Assembly: GCA_000802095.1 (NCBI GenBank)
Contig: JUEB01000026.1
Location: forward strand, 186,001-250,000
DNA: 64,000 nt
DNA from: Peptococcaceae bacterium BICA1-7
GTDB lineage: Bacteria; Bacillota; Desulfotomaculia; Desulfotomaculales; Desulfocucumaceae
Direction: 5' to 3'
The notes beneath the pieces are model-generated. The model searched no databases. It saw only the letters and a program-made list of their open reading frames with translations, and was not told the origin of the DNA. Below, piece after piece: positions 18,401-26,902 of the stretch. A program made the translations under genes and the position numbers. The number at the start of each line of letters is the position of its first letter. Positions within the stretch are counted from its first letter, which is position 1.

Positions 18401-19927
18401 TCATATCATACTCCGACGGCGGTCCTCCAGTATGGCCTCCACAAGGCCCTCTATGGTATAGCTGCCGGCCTCAATATCCACCCTGATACCGAAATTTTTT
18501 GCGGTTTCAGCAGTAACCGGCCCTATACAGGCCACTCTGGCCCCTTCAATAAGGCTGGACTCCCTGACGTCCAGAAGGCCTACAAAATTTTTCACTGTTG
18601 AAGAGCTGGTAAATGTTATATAATCAATTTCTTTTTTTTCAAAACTGTCTCTGACCATTTCCCCGCCTACTCCGCCTGCAACAGTGCGGTAGGCCACCAC
18701 CTCGTCCACCAGGGCGCCCTGGCCAACAAGCAATTCTACCAGCGCCTTTCTGGCGATGTCTGCCCTGGGCAGAAGAATTCTTTCCCCGGGGCATATTTTA
18801 CCCTTAAGTCCGGCTGCTATTTCCTCGGCCCTGTATTCCGAAGGAACATATTCAACCCTTAACCCGTACCCCTCCAGGGCTTCCCTGGTTTTGGGTCCGA
18901 TGGCGCAGATGCTGACTCCCTTTAAGTCTCTTATATCCTTCTCCAGCTTAAACATTCTTCTAAAGAAATAAAATACACCGTTAGCGCTGGTGAATATTAT
19001 CCATCGGTAATCACGGGCTCCGATAGCCCTGTCAAGGGGCCCGTAGTCTTCCGGCTCCTCTATTTGTATGGTGGGAAACTCTACGGCCTCGCCGCCCAGC
19101 TCTTCAATAGCCTTACTGAGCACACTGGCCTGCTCCCGGGACCTGGTTACCAGTATCCGGCACCCGAAAAGGGGCTTTTTCTCAAACCAGTTCAGGGATT
19201 CCCTTAAGGCCACTACACCGCCTACCAGAATTACAGAAGGGTTCATAAAACCTTCTGCCCTGGCCCTGACGGCCACATCAGCCAGTCTGGCCACCAGTGT
19301 TCTCTGGCTGGTCCTGGTTCCCCACATTATAACTGCCACAGGGGTTTCCCCGGGCTTGCCGTTTTTTATAAGTTCATCTGCAATTAAGGGCAAATTGCCC
19401 ATACCCATAAGGAATACAAGGGTTCCTGTGACCCGTGCCAGTCCGGGCCAGTCTATGTCGGAGCCCTCTTTTCCCGGGTCCTCGTTGCCTGTGATGACCG
19501 AAAAGCCTGAGGCTATTCCCCGGTGGGTAACCGGTATGCCTGCATAGGCGGGAACTGCCACCGCCGAGGTAATGCCGGGAACAATCTCAAATTTTATACC
19601 AGCCCCGTGCAGGGCTTCAGCCTCTTCACCTCCCCGGCCAAAGACGAAGGGATCTCCCCCTTTGAGCCGGGTCACTGTTTTACCCGAAGAGGCCTTTTCA
19701 ACTAATAGAGCATTTATCTCTTCCTGCCTCAGAGTGTGCCTTTCGGGCCCCTTGCCGACATATATAAGCTCTGCATCCTTTCTGGCCTGGGCCAGTATTC
19801 CTCCTCCGGCCAGCCGGTCATATACAAGCACATCGGCCTTTTGCACACACTCTCTGCCCTTTACTGTTATAAGGCCCGGGTCCCCCGGGCCTGCGCCCAC
19901 CAGATAGACAATACCTTTATTTATCAT
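18401..19927 (-). CDS. cobA-hemD: Uroporphyrinogen-III C-methyltransferase fused to uroporphyrinogen-III synthase
   Basis: This is a two-domain fusion of 508 residues. The N-terminal half (about 1-245) is a SUMT methyltransferase making precorrin-2 (VYLVGAGPGDPGLITVKG, RLKGGDPFVFGRGGEE, VVPGITSAVAVPAYAGIPVTHR). The C-terminal half (about 252-500) is HemD (ILVTRSREQASVLSKAIEELGG, FTSANGVFYFF, ITFTSSSTVKNF). One polypeptide therefore makes uroporphyrinogen III and methylates it, committing flux to siroheme, haem and B12. Its ATG overlaps the hemC stop by 4 bp. Confidence 0.97.
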   Translation of the reverse strand: MINKGIVYLVGAGPGDPGLITVKGRECVQKADVLVYDRLAGGGILAQARKDAELIYVGKGPERHTLRQEEINALLVEKASSGKTVTRLKGGDPFVFGRGGEEAEALHGAGIKFEIVPGITSAVAVPAYAGIPVTHRGIASGFSVITGNEDPGKEGSDIDWPGLARVTGTLVFLMGMGNLPLIADELIKNGKPGETPVAVIMWGTRTSQRTLVARLADVAVRARAEGFMNPSVILVGGVVALRESLNWFEKKPLFGCRILVTRSREQASVLSKAIEELGGEAVEFPTIQIEEPEDYGPLDRAIGARDYRWIIFTSANGVFYFFRRMFKLEKDIRDLKGVSICAIGPKTREALEGYGLRVEYVPSEYRAEEIAAGLKGKICPGERILLPRADIARKALVELLVGQGALVDEVVAYRTVAGGVGGEMVRDSFEKKEIDYITFTSSSTVKNFVGLLDVRESSLIEGARVACIGPVTAETAKNFGIRVDIEAGSYTIEGLVEAILEDRRRSMI

Positions 19928-20859
19928 TCTATATCAAACTCCTGTCTGACCTTTCTAAGTATTTCCCCGGCCCCCTTCGCCAGCATGGCCTCGGCAAGTC
20001 TTGTGCCAAGGCTTTCCGGGTCATTCACTGAGCCGGTTAGGGAGAGCCTGATCATGGCGCTTCCGTCAAGGCTGGCTACCATGGCTTCCAGCAGCAGTTC
20101 CTGATCATCTTTTATGGCCAGTGCCCCAATGGGAACCTGACACCCGCCTTCAAGCCTTCTCATAAGCGCCCTCTCGGCGGAGATTGCCAGTCTTGAGGGG
20201 CCATGGTCAATTTCTTTCAGCAAGTCCATCACAAAGCGGTCACCTACCCGGGCCTCCACCCCTACTGCTCCCTGTCCCACCGCCGGGAGTAAAATATCGA
20301 AGGGAAGCTTTTCACTTATCCTGTCCCTGAAGCCCAGCCTGATCAGACCGGCATAGGCCAGCACCAGTGCGTCAATATCCTGCTCGGCAAGCTTCTTTAG
20401 ACGGGTGTTTAGATTGCCCCTTACATTAACAAACTGAAAATCCGGCCTCACCCTTTTGAGCTGCGCTATCCTGCGCAGGCTACTGGTTCCAATGACAGCG
20501 CCAGGACGTAAATCCGAAAGCTTACACCCATTTTTGGAGACCAGCACATCCCCGGGGTACTCTCTTAGGCACACAGCCCCGATAGTCAGCCCGTCCGGAA
20601 TAAGGGTGGGCAAATCCTTCATGCTGTGGACTGCCATATCTATTTCTTCCCGGATCATGGCATGCTCCAGCTCTCTGGTGAACAGTCCCTTATCCCCTAT
20701 TTTAGAAAGGGCGGCGTCCAGTATATTGTCTCCCTTGGTCTTTATTCCCACCAGGCGCACAGCGCACCCGGGGCTTATTTCCTTTATTCTTTCGGCAACC
20801 CAGCCTGCCTGCCACATGGCCAGCCTGCTCTCCCTGGTGCCTATCCTTATCTCGCGCAT
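19924..20859 (-). CDS. hemC: Hydroxymethylbilane synthase
   Basis: HemC polymerises four porphobilinogens into hydroxymethylbilane. The roughly 311-residue protein has IRIGTRESRLAMWQAGWV at the N terminus, DMAVHSMKDLPT, and the dipyrromethane-binding cysteine in LEGGCQVPIGA. I chose ATG 20859 because GGGAGG lies 7 nt upstream. An in-frame start at 20910 would add an untypical 17 residues. A 156-bp gap with stem-loops separates it from hemA upstream. Confidence 0.96.
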   Translation of the reverse strand: MREIRIGTRESRLAMWQAGWVAERIKEISPGCAVRLVGIKTKGDNILDAALSKIGDKGLFTRELEHAMIREEIDMAVHSMKDLPTLIPDGLTIGAVCLREYPGDVLVSKNGCKLSDLRPGAVIGTSSLRRIAQLKRVRPDFQFVNVRGNLNTRLKKLAEQDIDALVLAYAGLIRLGFRDRISEKLPFDILLPAVGQGAVGVEARVGDRFVMDLLKEIDHGPSRLAISAERALMRRLEGGCQVPIGALAIKDDQELLLEAMVASLDGSAMIRLSLTGSVNDPESLGTRLAEAMLAKGAGEILRKVRQEFDIE

Positions 20860-20934
20860 CCGAGAACCTCCCGAAACCGGCATACAGTTTATTTGGTTTA
20901 TTTTCATCAAAAATTGGTTTTATTATATATTAAA

Positions 20935-21004
20935 TGCTGCCAGGCAGCAGTATAAAATTCTTAAAGGGGCCAAAAAACAGCCCCGCTCCGGCCTCTGCTG
21001 CCGG
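20935..21004 (-). promoter_or_regulatory. Stacked stem-loops between hemA and hemC
   Basis: The hemA-hemC gap holds three inverted repeats. They are CCGGC/GCCGG (20988-21004), GGGGC/GCCCC with six T in its loop on the minus strand (20966-20984), and a tight GCTGCC/GGCAGC palindrome (20936-20948). In transcription order (leftward) they follow the hemA stop. They could form a partial terminator or a processing site that tunes hemC and downstream expression. This is inference from sequence only. Confidence 0.45.
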
Positions 21005-21015
21005 TCTAGCTTCAC

Positions 21016-22344
21016 TTAGCGTCCCCTGACCAGTTTTATATTTATATCGGGCCTTTTATGAACCCTGGCTGCCTGTCCGGGAACATCCAGGTCAAACAGA
21101 TTCTGAAGCACCTCGGTATAAAGGTGCCCCTCAGGAGACAGCGCGTATTCCTTTATCTTTGTCACAGGTAAGTGCAGCAGTTGATTGACGATGGAATTAG
21201 CCAGGGAGCTGATCACCTTCCGGTCATGGTCTGATATTTCTCCCAGCCTGTTCAGCGCCTTTTTAAGCTCCTTCTGCTTAATCTCCTCACCCATTTTTTT
21301 GAAGGATGCGATGGTGGGCACCACAAACTGTGTTCCCAGCCATTTCATGAAGCCGTCCAGCTCTTCTTCTATAATGCCCTCGGCGGCCACCGCAGCTTTT
21401 TTTCTTTCGTCCAGATTTTGATCCACCACGTTTTGCAGGTCATCAACATCGTAAAGAGTAACTCCGTCAATATCCCCCGAGGCGGGCTCAATGTCTCTGG
21501 GAACGGCTATATCTATAAGCATTATCTTACGGCCGCCCCTTGCGGCCATCATTCCCTCAAGGTCCCCCCGCCTGACCACATAGTGAGAGGCGGCAGTGCA
21601 GCTGATCACTATATCAGACTGACCCATATAGCTGAAAAGCTGATTGAAGCGCACTGCCCGGCCGCCGAATTTGGCAGCCAGCCCCTCGGCCTTGTCGAAA
21701 GACCGGTTGGATACTATTATTCCTGATACACCGTTGGCCACCAGGTGCCGGGCGGTCAGCTCACTCATCTTTCCAGCGCCTATAATCAGCACTGACCTTC
21801 CTTCCAGGGCGCCGAACACCTGCCTGGCCAATTCAACCGCGGTATAGCAAATTGAGACAGGATTTCTGTCAATACCGGTCTCAGACCGCACTCTCTTGCC
21901 AACTGTGAGGGCCTGCTGAAAAAGGGTGTTCAGCACCTTGCCGGTTGACCCGTAATTGAAGGCTGACTGATAGGCGGTTTTTACCTGTCCCAGTATCTGC
22001 GTTTCTCCCAGCACCATTGAGTCCAGCCCCGAGGCCACCCTGAACAGGTGCCTTATGGCATCGTACAGATTATGCACATAGGTGTAGTTTTTAATCTCCG
22101 AAATATCCACCCCGGACTTGGCGGAAAGAAAATTCCACACTGCCCCCAGACCTTCATCCAGCTCTCTGGTAGAGGTATATATCTCTGTCCGGTTGCAGGT
22201 GGATATTATCACGCACTCCTCAATAGCGGGATACGAATTAAGCTTTTTCAGCCAGCTTTCCAGAGATCCCTCTGAAAAAGACAGCTTTTCTCTTATTTCA
22301 ACGGGAGCGGTCCGGTGATTCACTCCCACCGCCAGTATAAGCAT
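21016..22344 (-). CDS. hemA: Glutamyl-tRNA reductase
   Basis: HemA reduces glutamyl-tRNA(Glu) to glutamate-1-semialdehyde, the first committed step. The 442-residue protein has the catalytic-cysteine motif [11 protein letters not shown] (about 47-57), [17 protein letters not shown] (about 108-124) and an NADPH domain ([18 protein letters not shown]). The C-terminal dimerisation helix is also present. Its ATG lies 47 bp inside the upstream sirC gene, so translation is probably coupled. With HemL it feeds the whole tetrapyrrole route. Confidence 0.97.
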   Translation of the reverse strand: MLILAVGVNHRTAPVEIREKLSFSEGSLESWLKKLNSYPAIEECVIISTCNRTEIYTSTRELDEGLGAVWNFLSAKSGVDISEIKNYTYVHNLYDAIRHLFRVASGLDSMVLGETQILGQVKTAYQSAFNYGSTGKVLNTLFQQALTVGKRVRSETGIDRNPVSICYTAVELARQVFGALEGRSVLIIGAGKMSELTARHLVANGVSGIIVSNRSFDKAEGLAAKFGGRAVRFNQLFSYMGQSDIVISCTAASHYVVRRGDLEGMMAARGGRKIMLIDIAVPRDIEPASGDIDGVTLYDVDDLQNVVDQNLDERKKAAVAAEGIIEEELDGFMKWLGTQFVVPTIASFKKMGEEIKQKELKKALNRLGEISDHDRKVISSLANSIVNQLLHLPVTKIKEYALSPEGHLYTEVLQNLFDLDVPGQAARVHKRPDINIKLVRGR

Positions 22345-22960
22345 TTATGATCCGCTCCTTTGCCAGGTCGAATTTTCCATCTCTTAAAAGCTCCAGGATA
22401 CCATTATCAAGCATACCTGAAAGCCTTTTATCCTTCATTACTGAATCTTTAGTTTCACTTATAATTCTTTCCCTCAGTTCCCCGATCAGGTCTACAATGT
22501 CGCCATACCCGGCGGGGAAGTCTCCGGCCAGCCTTTCTTTAATTTTTCTGGCCAGCATAGGGCTTTTACCGTCGGTAGACACAGCTATCTGCAATGACCC
22601 CCGGCGTACTATCGCAGGCACGTAAAAATTGCCCCTGGGAGGGTCGTCCACCACGTTAATCAGTATCCCCCTTGCCATGCTGTCTTGAGAAACACTGGCG
22701 TTTACAGCATCGTCATCGGTGGCGCAGATAACCAGGAATACACCCTCCAGGTAATCTGCCTTATAGCTGTCCTCAATGAGTGTAATCTTTCCGGAACTGG
22801 CCATAGCGGCCAGTTTTCCGGTAACAGCCGGGGCTACCAGCCGAATCCTTGCCCCGTAATCCAGCAGGGTGAGGACCTTTCTTTCGGCTACATTGCCCCC
22901 GCCCACCACCAGGCAAAGCCTGTTTTCAATATTAAGCGACACAGGGTAACATCTGGACAA
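22298..22960 (-). CDS. sirC: Precorrin-2 dehydrogenase (SirC/Met8p-like)
   Basis: SirC oxidises precorrin-2 to sirohydrochlorin with NAD+. The 220-residue protein has the N-terminal [25 protein letters not shown] Rossmann motif, [18 protein letters not shown], and [33 protein letters not shown]. No methyltransferase or clear chelatase module is attached. The start is TTG at 22960, with only a weak ribosome site. It overlaps hemA by 47 bp and follows the polyprenyl synthase gene by 18 bp. Confidence 0.93.
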   Translation of the reverse strand: MSRCYPVSLNIENRLCLVVGGGNVAERKVLTLLDYGARIRLVAPAVTGKLAAMASSGKITLIEDSYKADYLEGVFLVICATDDDAVNASVSQDSMARGILINVVDDPPRGNFYVPAIVRRGSLQIAVSTDGKSPMLARKIKERLAGDFPAGYGDIVDLIGELRERIISETKDSVMKDKRLSGMLDNGILELLRDGKFDLAKERIINAYTGGGSESPDRSR

Positions 22961-22978
22961 ATCTATAGATCACTCCGT

Positions 22979-23941
22979 CTAGAATTTTCTTATACTTATA
23001 AACTCCGCCACTGTGTAAAGAGTATGTCTTGCCGTTATATCAGGCAGCCTGTCCAGCTGCCTTTTGGCATTGTCAATATATCTCTGCACTATTTTATTGG
23101 AGTACTCGATACCGCCCCCGGAGACTATAATTTCACAGGCCTCCTTAACATCCTCAGGGCCTTTTCCCCCGTCATCCAGAATTTTTTTCAGCCTGTCCCT
23201 TTGCGGGCTGTGCCTAAGCGCGTGAATAAGGGGAAGAGTTACAATGCCTTGCTTTAAGTCGCTCCCTATGGGCTTGCCAAGCTTTTCTTCATCAGCCACC
23301 AGATCCAGTATGTCGTCAGTGATCTGAAAGGCCATGCCTATGCTGTGCCCGTACCTTCTTAGGGGCAGGTGGACTGACTCAGGAGCGCCGCAGGCAACAG
23401 CCCCCAGTTGGCAGCTGGCCGCTATAAGCAGCGCGGTTTTCCTTTTTATTCTGTAAAAATAATCTCTTATGCCCTGGTCAGAACTGTTTGCTGAATAGAG
23501 CTGCTGAATTTCACCCTCGGTCATTCTTACGCTGGTGTCGGCCAATACCTTTGAAATAGTATAATTATTGCACCCGGCTATTAGTTTTAGCGACTTTCCA
23601 AAAAGATAGTCACCCAGGTGAGTTGATATTTTATTCCCCCACATGGCCTTTACCGTGGGTATGTTCCTCCTGGTCAGGGAAGAGTCCACCACATCGTCAT
23701 GAACCAGCGAGGCCATGTGTATAAGCTCCAGGGCAACGGCCAGGGGAAGTATTTTTTTATAGTCATAATTATAAAACTTGCCGCCCAAAAAGCTGAAGGC
23801 AGGCCTTAGCCTTTTTCCCCCTGCGCTGATCAGGTGGATGGAGGTGTCCTTTATAAGGGGGTCGGAGTCATCTACAACCAGGCGCAGCTCTCTTTCAACA
23901 CATTTAATTTCTTCCTTTATTTCATCAAAAATTTCAAGCAA
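22979..23941 (-). CDS. Polyprenyl diphosphate synthase (heptaprenyl-type, component II-like)
   Basis: This is a trans-prenyltransferase that extends isoprenoid chains for quinone side chains or similar lipids. The 320-residue protein has both aspartate-rich motifs: HDDVVDSSLTRR (first, about residues 79-90) and TDDILDLVADEEKLGKPIGSDL (second, about 208-230). The start is TTG at 23941 with GGGTGA upstream. It heads the haem cluster, 18 bp before sirC. Chain length cannot be read from the sequence with confidence. Confidence 0.9.
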   Translation of the reverse strand: MLEIFDEIKEEIKCVERELRLVVDDSDPLIKDTSIHLISAGGKRLRPAFSFLGGKFYNYDYKKILPLAVALELIHMASLVHDDVVDSSLTRRNIPTVKAMWGNKISTHLGDYLFGKSLKLIAGCNNYTISKVLADTSVRMTEGEIQQLYSANSSDQGIRDYFYRIKRKTALLIAASCQLGAVACGAPESVHLPLRRYGHSIGMAFQITDDILDLVADEEKLGKPIGSDLKQGIVTLPLIHALRHSPQRDRLKKILDDGGKGPEDVKEACEIIVSGGGIEYSNKIVQRYIDNAKRQLDRLPDITARHTLYTVAEFISIRKF

Positions 23942-24263
23942 TTAAATCACCCGCTAACATAATTGTAGGAATCTCCGCTGTCCCCCAGCACATGAAAATC
24001 CTCTTCCCGATACGCTGTTCGCTCTGCCGCTCGTAAGAAGAGGTCTTATAATACTATAGCCTTTTTAAGCCTTATAATAGATTATTATATTTTCTACCAT
24101 AAATCAATGGCAGGTGATGGTTTACACACTTATTTATTATAAAACAAATTTTTCCTGTCTCAAAGTAATTATATTCCTGCCCTGCTCCAACCCGAATTCA
24201 TACTCACTTGTCTAACAATATACTATCTGCTATAATAAATTTTGCATTCTTTAGGCTTTATAT
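23942..24263. other. 322-bp divergent intergenic region (polyprenyl synthase / tRNA-Sec)
   Basis: No gene was seen. The right part holds the tRNA-Sec promoter listed separately. The left part is A/T-rich and must carry the leftward promoter of the haem cluster; a TTGATT hexamer on the minus strand near 24100 is a possible -35, but spacing to a -10 is poor. Confidence 0.4.
24208..24236 (+). promoter_or_regulatory. Sigma-A type promoter for tRNA-Sec
   Basis: TTGTCT (24208-24213) and TATAAT (24231-24236) are separated by 17 bp. The predicted transcription start is about 20 bp before the tRNA. Confidence 0.7.
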
Positions 24264-24361
24264 GGGGGTGGATGGTGCCTGGTGGTGCTCCTGGTCTTCA
24301 AAACCAGTCGTGGGGCGGTAACCCCGTCCCTGGTGAGTTCGATTCTCACACACTCCCGCCA
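24264..24361 (+). tRNA. selC: tRNA-Sec (anticodon UCA)
   Basis: This 98-nt tRNA, including an encoded CCA, has the bacterial selenocysteine tRNA features. The anticodon loop is CTTCAAA (anticodon TCA) on a CTGGT/ACCAG stem. The D stem has 6 bp with a 4-nt loop, and there is a long variable arm (GGGGCGGTAACCCCG region). The T stem-loop is GTGAG-TTCGATT-CTCAC, and the long acceptor stem reads GGGGGTG with CACTCCC plus a mismatched eighth pair. It implies that the organism makes selenoproteins; selA, selB and selD are not in the window. Confidence 0.95.
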
Positions 24362-24366
24362 GCAAA

Positions 24367-24390
24367 AAGACCTCTAAAGGTCTTTTTTTT
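24367..24390 (+). terminator. Terminator of tRNA-Sec
   Basis: AAGACCT (24367-24373) and AGGTCTT (24378-24384) form a 7-bp stem with a CTAA loop. It runs into a stretch of T ending at 24390. Confidence 0.85.
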
Positions 24391-24453
24391 ATAGATATTA
24401 TTCTTTAAATATAAGTATCCGCCTATTGCGAGGCTGTGGAGGCAGCCCCTTTT

Positions 24454-25215
24454 TTAAAGGTTAATCTTTTTCCCATAATTCTTTAGCAGATTATTTGTCT
24501 GCTCCTCTTCAAACAACTTGTTCATCTCAACAGCATCGTTATAAGAATCCCAAATTGAAAAGAGATATATTGACGGGAAAAAAATAAGCCACTGATAGTT
24601 TACAATCTCCCTGGCCTTAGAGAATTCTCCGGTAAAGGTTAGTATGACGCCGTCATTTACATGGGAAAAATGTATTATTGCCAGGGCCCAGCCAAGAATA
24701 ATTAGGCTCTTAACCGCCTTCATGTTGTATATGTGCCCGAAACCCGGCAGAAGTGAAGACCAGGCCGCAGCCACCCAGGGATTGCCACGGTCAAGATAAT
24801 TAATACCGGTGGGCTTCATCTTAATAAAGCTGTACTTTCTTTTCTTTTTCTTTTTCTTTTCCAGCCCTGCTATCAGATTAAGCTCCACACCCATCCGGTA
24901 GCTGTCAAAAATGGCAAAGCAGAATAGCGCCCCGTAAACCAGTGCCCACTCAGTATTCACCACCTCCCTGGCCTTTTCAAAATTACCGGTCAAGGTAAAA
25001 AGAATTCCCTGGTTCAGCCGTGCTTTAAAATTAATTACTATCTCCCAGAACATAAGATTAATCCCTTTAAAATAGGCGCTCTGGCAAAGGTGCCCCAGCC
25101 CCGGCAGCGCAGCCGACCACCACATGACCATCCACGGGTTTTTTCTGTGCAGTATAAATCTGTCCCAGGGAGACATGGCCATTCTGGGAAGCCTTACTTT
25201 TCCCCCCTCAGCCAT
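24454..25215 (-). CDS. Internally duplicated membrane protein of unknown function
   Basis: I do not recognise a named family. The 253 residues are two copies of one module. Copy 1 (about 26-115) has KNPWMVMWWSAALPGLGH, LFTLTGNFEKAREVVNTEW and FCFAIFDSYRMGVELNLI. Copy 2 (about 144-235) has GNPWVAAAWSSLLPGFGH, ILTFTGEFSKAREIVNYQW and YLFSIWDSYNDAVEMNKLF. Each has two or three hydrophobic helices; a KKKKKKRK linker joins them. Start ATG 25215 has AAGGAGG upstream. It is convergent with tRNA-Sec. Confidence 0.8.
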   Translation of the reverse strand: MAEGGKVRLPRMAMSPWDRFILHRKNPWMVMWWSAALPGLGHLCQSAYFKGINLMFWEIVINFKARLNQGILFTLTGNFEKAREVVNTEWALVYGALFCFAIFDSYRMGVELNLIAGLEKKKKKKRKYSFIKMKPTGINYLDRGNPWVAAAWSSLLPGFGHIYNMKAVKSLIILGWALAIIHFSHVNDGVILTFTGEFSKAREIVNYQWLIFFPSIYLFSIWDSYNDAVEMNKLFEEEQTNNLLKNYGKKINL

Positions 25216-25286
25216 TACATAACCTCCTTGACAAGGTTAGAATAACCCTGGGATGTTATGATTATCCTATTAATACAGGTGATTAC

Positions 25287-25769
25287 ATGATGGTAGTCTA
25301 TGGACTTTTTAAACCTTCCCTGTCAATGGAGCTGGCCATAGAAATTATCAGGGAAAAAGGGTTTAAGGATGACAGTCTCCTGGTGGTGGCAATGGATTCC
25401 TGTGAGCTCCAAAAACAGAAAGTTCTTGACTCCATGTACTCCAGCGATGGCATGAGCCTTGTTGACGGGATTGCCATCAGCGCCACTGTGGGCATGCTTT
25501 TAGGGGTCATATACGGGTCGGAGCTTCCTATGGGACCGGTGGCGCTGGGCCTGATCGGGATGCTTGCCGGAGGGGGGACAGGGTATCTTATCGATAAAAA
25601 AATAGCCAAAAAAAACAGGCCGGGTGCTAAGTCCCCAGGCGGTTTCCTGCTGCTTGCCGTGCAGTGCCTTGATGAGGCAGAGGCCGTTGAGGCCAAAAGA
25701 ATAATGGCCGATCATCACTGCTCGGCCATTGGCTTAAGCGGTCAGCCTGGAAACACGGAAGGTGTTTAA
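25287..25769 (+). CDS. Hypothetical protein with glycine-rich membrane hairpin
   Basis: The 160-residue protein has soluble alpha/beta ends and a central Gly-rich hydrophobic hairpin (about 59-105; ISATVGMLLGVIYG, LGLIGMLAGGGTGYLID), then a basic KKIAKKNRPGAK stretch. The arrangement resembles small membrane-stress or glycine-zipper proteins, but no family is certain. Start ATG 25287 has AGGTGA upstream. It is divergent from the duplicated membrane protein, and its stop overlaps the next gene by 4 bp (convergent). Confidence 0.65.
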   Translation: MMVVYGLFKPSLSMELAIEIIREKGFKDDSLLVVAMDSCELQKQKVLDSMYSSDGMSLVDGIAISATVGMLLGVIYGSELPMGPVALGLIGMLAGGGTGYLIDKKIAKKNRPGAKSPGGFLLLAVQCLDEAEAVEAKRIMADHHCSAIGLSGQPGNTEGV

Positions 25770-26776
25770 GGCTTTCTGCCGGAGCTGCCCAAAATATCGG
25801 TTTCCTTGTTGGAGGCTATGCAGTACAGGGCCAGGGACAAATTTACCGCCGTACCCAAAAGATACATTGTGCCAGGCAGGCCGGGAGTCACCACAGTAAA
25901 GTAAAGGGCCATCATTACCAGTGCCGCCCATAAATAACCACGGGCCTTTTCCCTGGTAAAGGCGTTTCTAAAAAGTTTCTGACGCATAATCCTCCTCTTT
26001 CCCGTGCCTTCGGAATCCGACAGCAGCCCGGTTGGAAATATTTCATGGCCGGTCAGCCGGGATAGTTCCACCAGCCGGTATAAGTCAATCAGGGCAATTC
26101 TTTTTTTGCCCTCCCGGGCGGCCCTCCTGGCCTCAGCGCTGAATTTTCCGGCCGCCGCCAGTATGCCCTCCTCCATGTTTAGCCTTTTAATCTCACTTGC
26201 AAAAGTCAAAACCTTATCAGCTGCTATCTCACTCTCCCCCTCCCCGGGCATAATGCACCCCACCAGCACAGGAGCACCCAGGCGCAGGGCTCTCAAATCC
26301 ATGATCATATTCAGCCCTTTATTGTCCTCATTTTCTCTTATGCTGTGCACATCCGAGAAGCCAGGCAGCTTTTCCAGCATCTCCGACAGCAGTACAGTAA
26401 GCCTTTCCGCGCTGCCCATTTCCTTTATTCTTTCCTGGCATAGACGGCCGGCCAGCCATAGCTTTTTGTGGGCCAGCCTTTCACTCTCAAGGTATTTTTT
26501 TATTCTAATAGCCAGAAAATAACCTGGCAGGATTACCGGGACCGTGTATAGAAGCGCTCTCCCCGGATTCTTTGTGTAACCCGCCATTATAATAAATATA
26601 ACTACCAGCGCCGCAGCCATAAAGCCAATAAAGTCTATATTTTTAGCAAATTCATTGCGGCCGTTCCTTACCGGTCTGACATAATATCTGATATACCTGC
26701 TCTTCTGGCGTATCTCCTGAAGTTTCGCCAGATTTGGAATATGAAATATTCTGTCCCTCTTAAACCTTTCAAACAT
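25766..26776 (-). CDS. Membrane protein with restriction-endonuclease-like (Mrr-type) domain
   Basis: The roughly 336-residue protein starts at ATG 26776, with GGAGG 6 nt upstream; the frame extends to 26935 but that part is probably untranslated. Two N-terminal helices (FIGFMAAALVVIFIIMAGY, LLYTVPVILPGYFLAI) are followed by a soluble domain and a C-terminal helix pair. The segment GAPVLVGCIMPGEGESE...EEGILAAAGKFSAEARRAA...IALIDLYRLVEL has the rhythm of the Mrr nuclease fold, but the usual catalytic D-ExK is not evident. Function unknown; nuclease ancestry is inference. Confidence 0.6.
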   Translation of the reverse strand: MFERFKRDRIFHIPNLAKLQEIRQKSRYIRYYVRPVRNGRNEFAKNIDFIGFMAAALVVIFIIMAGYTKNPGRALLYTVPVILPGYFLAIRIKKYLESERLAHKKLWLAGRLCQERIKEMGSAERLTVLLSEMLEKLPGFSDVHSIRENEDNKGLNMIMDLRALRLGAPVLVGCIMPGEGESEIAADKVLTFASEIKRLNMEEGILAAAGKFSAEARRAAREGKKRIALIDLYRLVELSRLTGHEIFPTGLLSDSEGTGKRRIMRQKLFRNAFTREKARGYLWAALVMMALYFTVVTPGLPGTMYLLGTAVNLSLALYCIASNKETDILGSSGRKP

Positions 26777-26902
26777 ACAAAACCTCCATATATTAATATC
26801 TCTTATAAATATTGCCAGCTGGACAGCTGTGAATACATAAGCCCGGCGCATTAAACATTGCAAAATAATTAAAACTAACCCTATCAGACAGCAGATCCGG
26901 AG

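Noticed and set aside
26777-26902. Rex operator upstream of the NuoE-type gene
   Set aside because: No TTGTGAA/TTCACAA or TTGTTAA/TTAACAA-like palindrome was found; only a repeated CAGCTG was seen.
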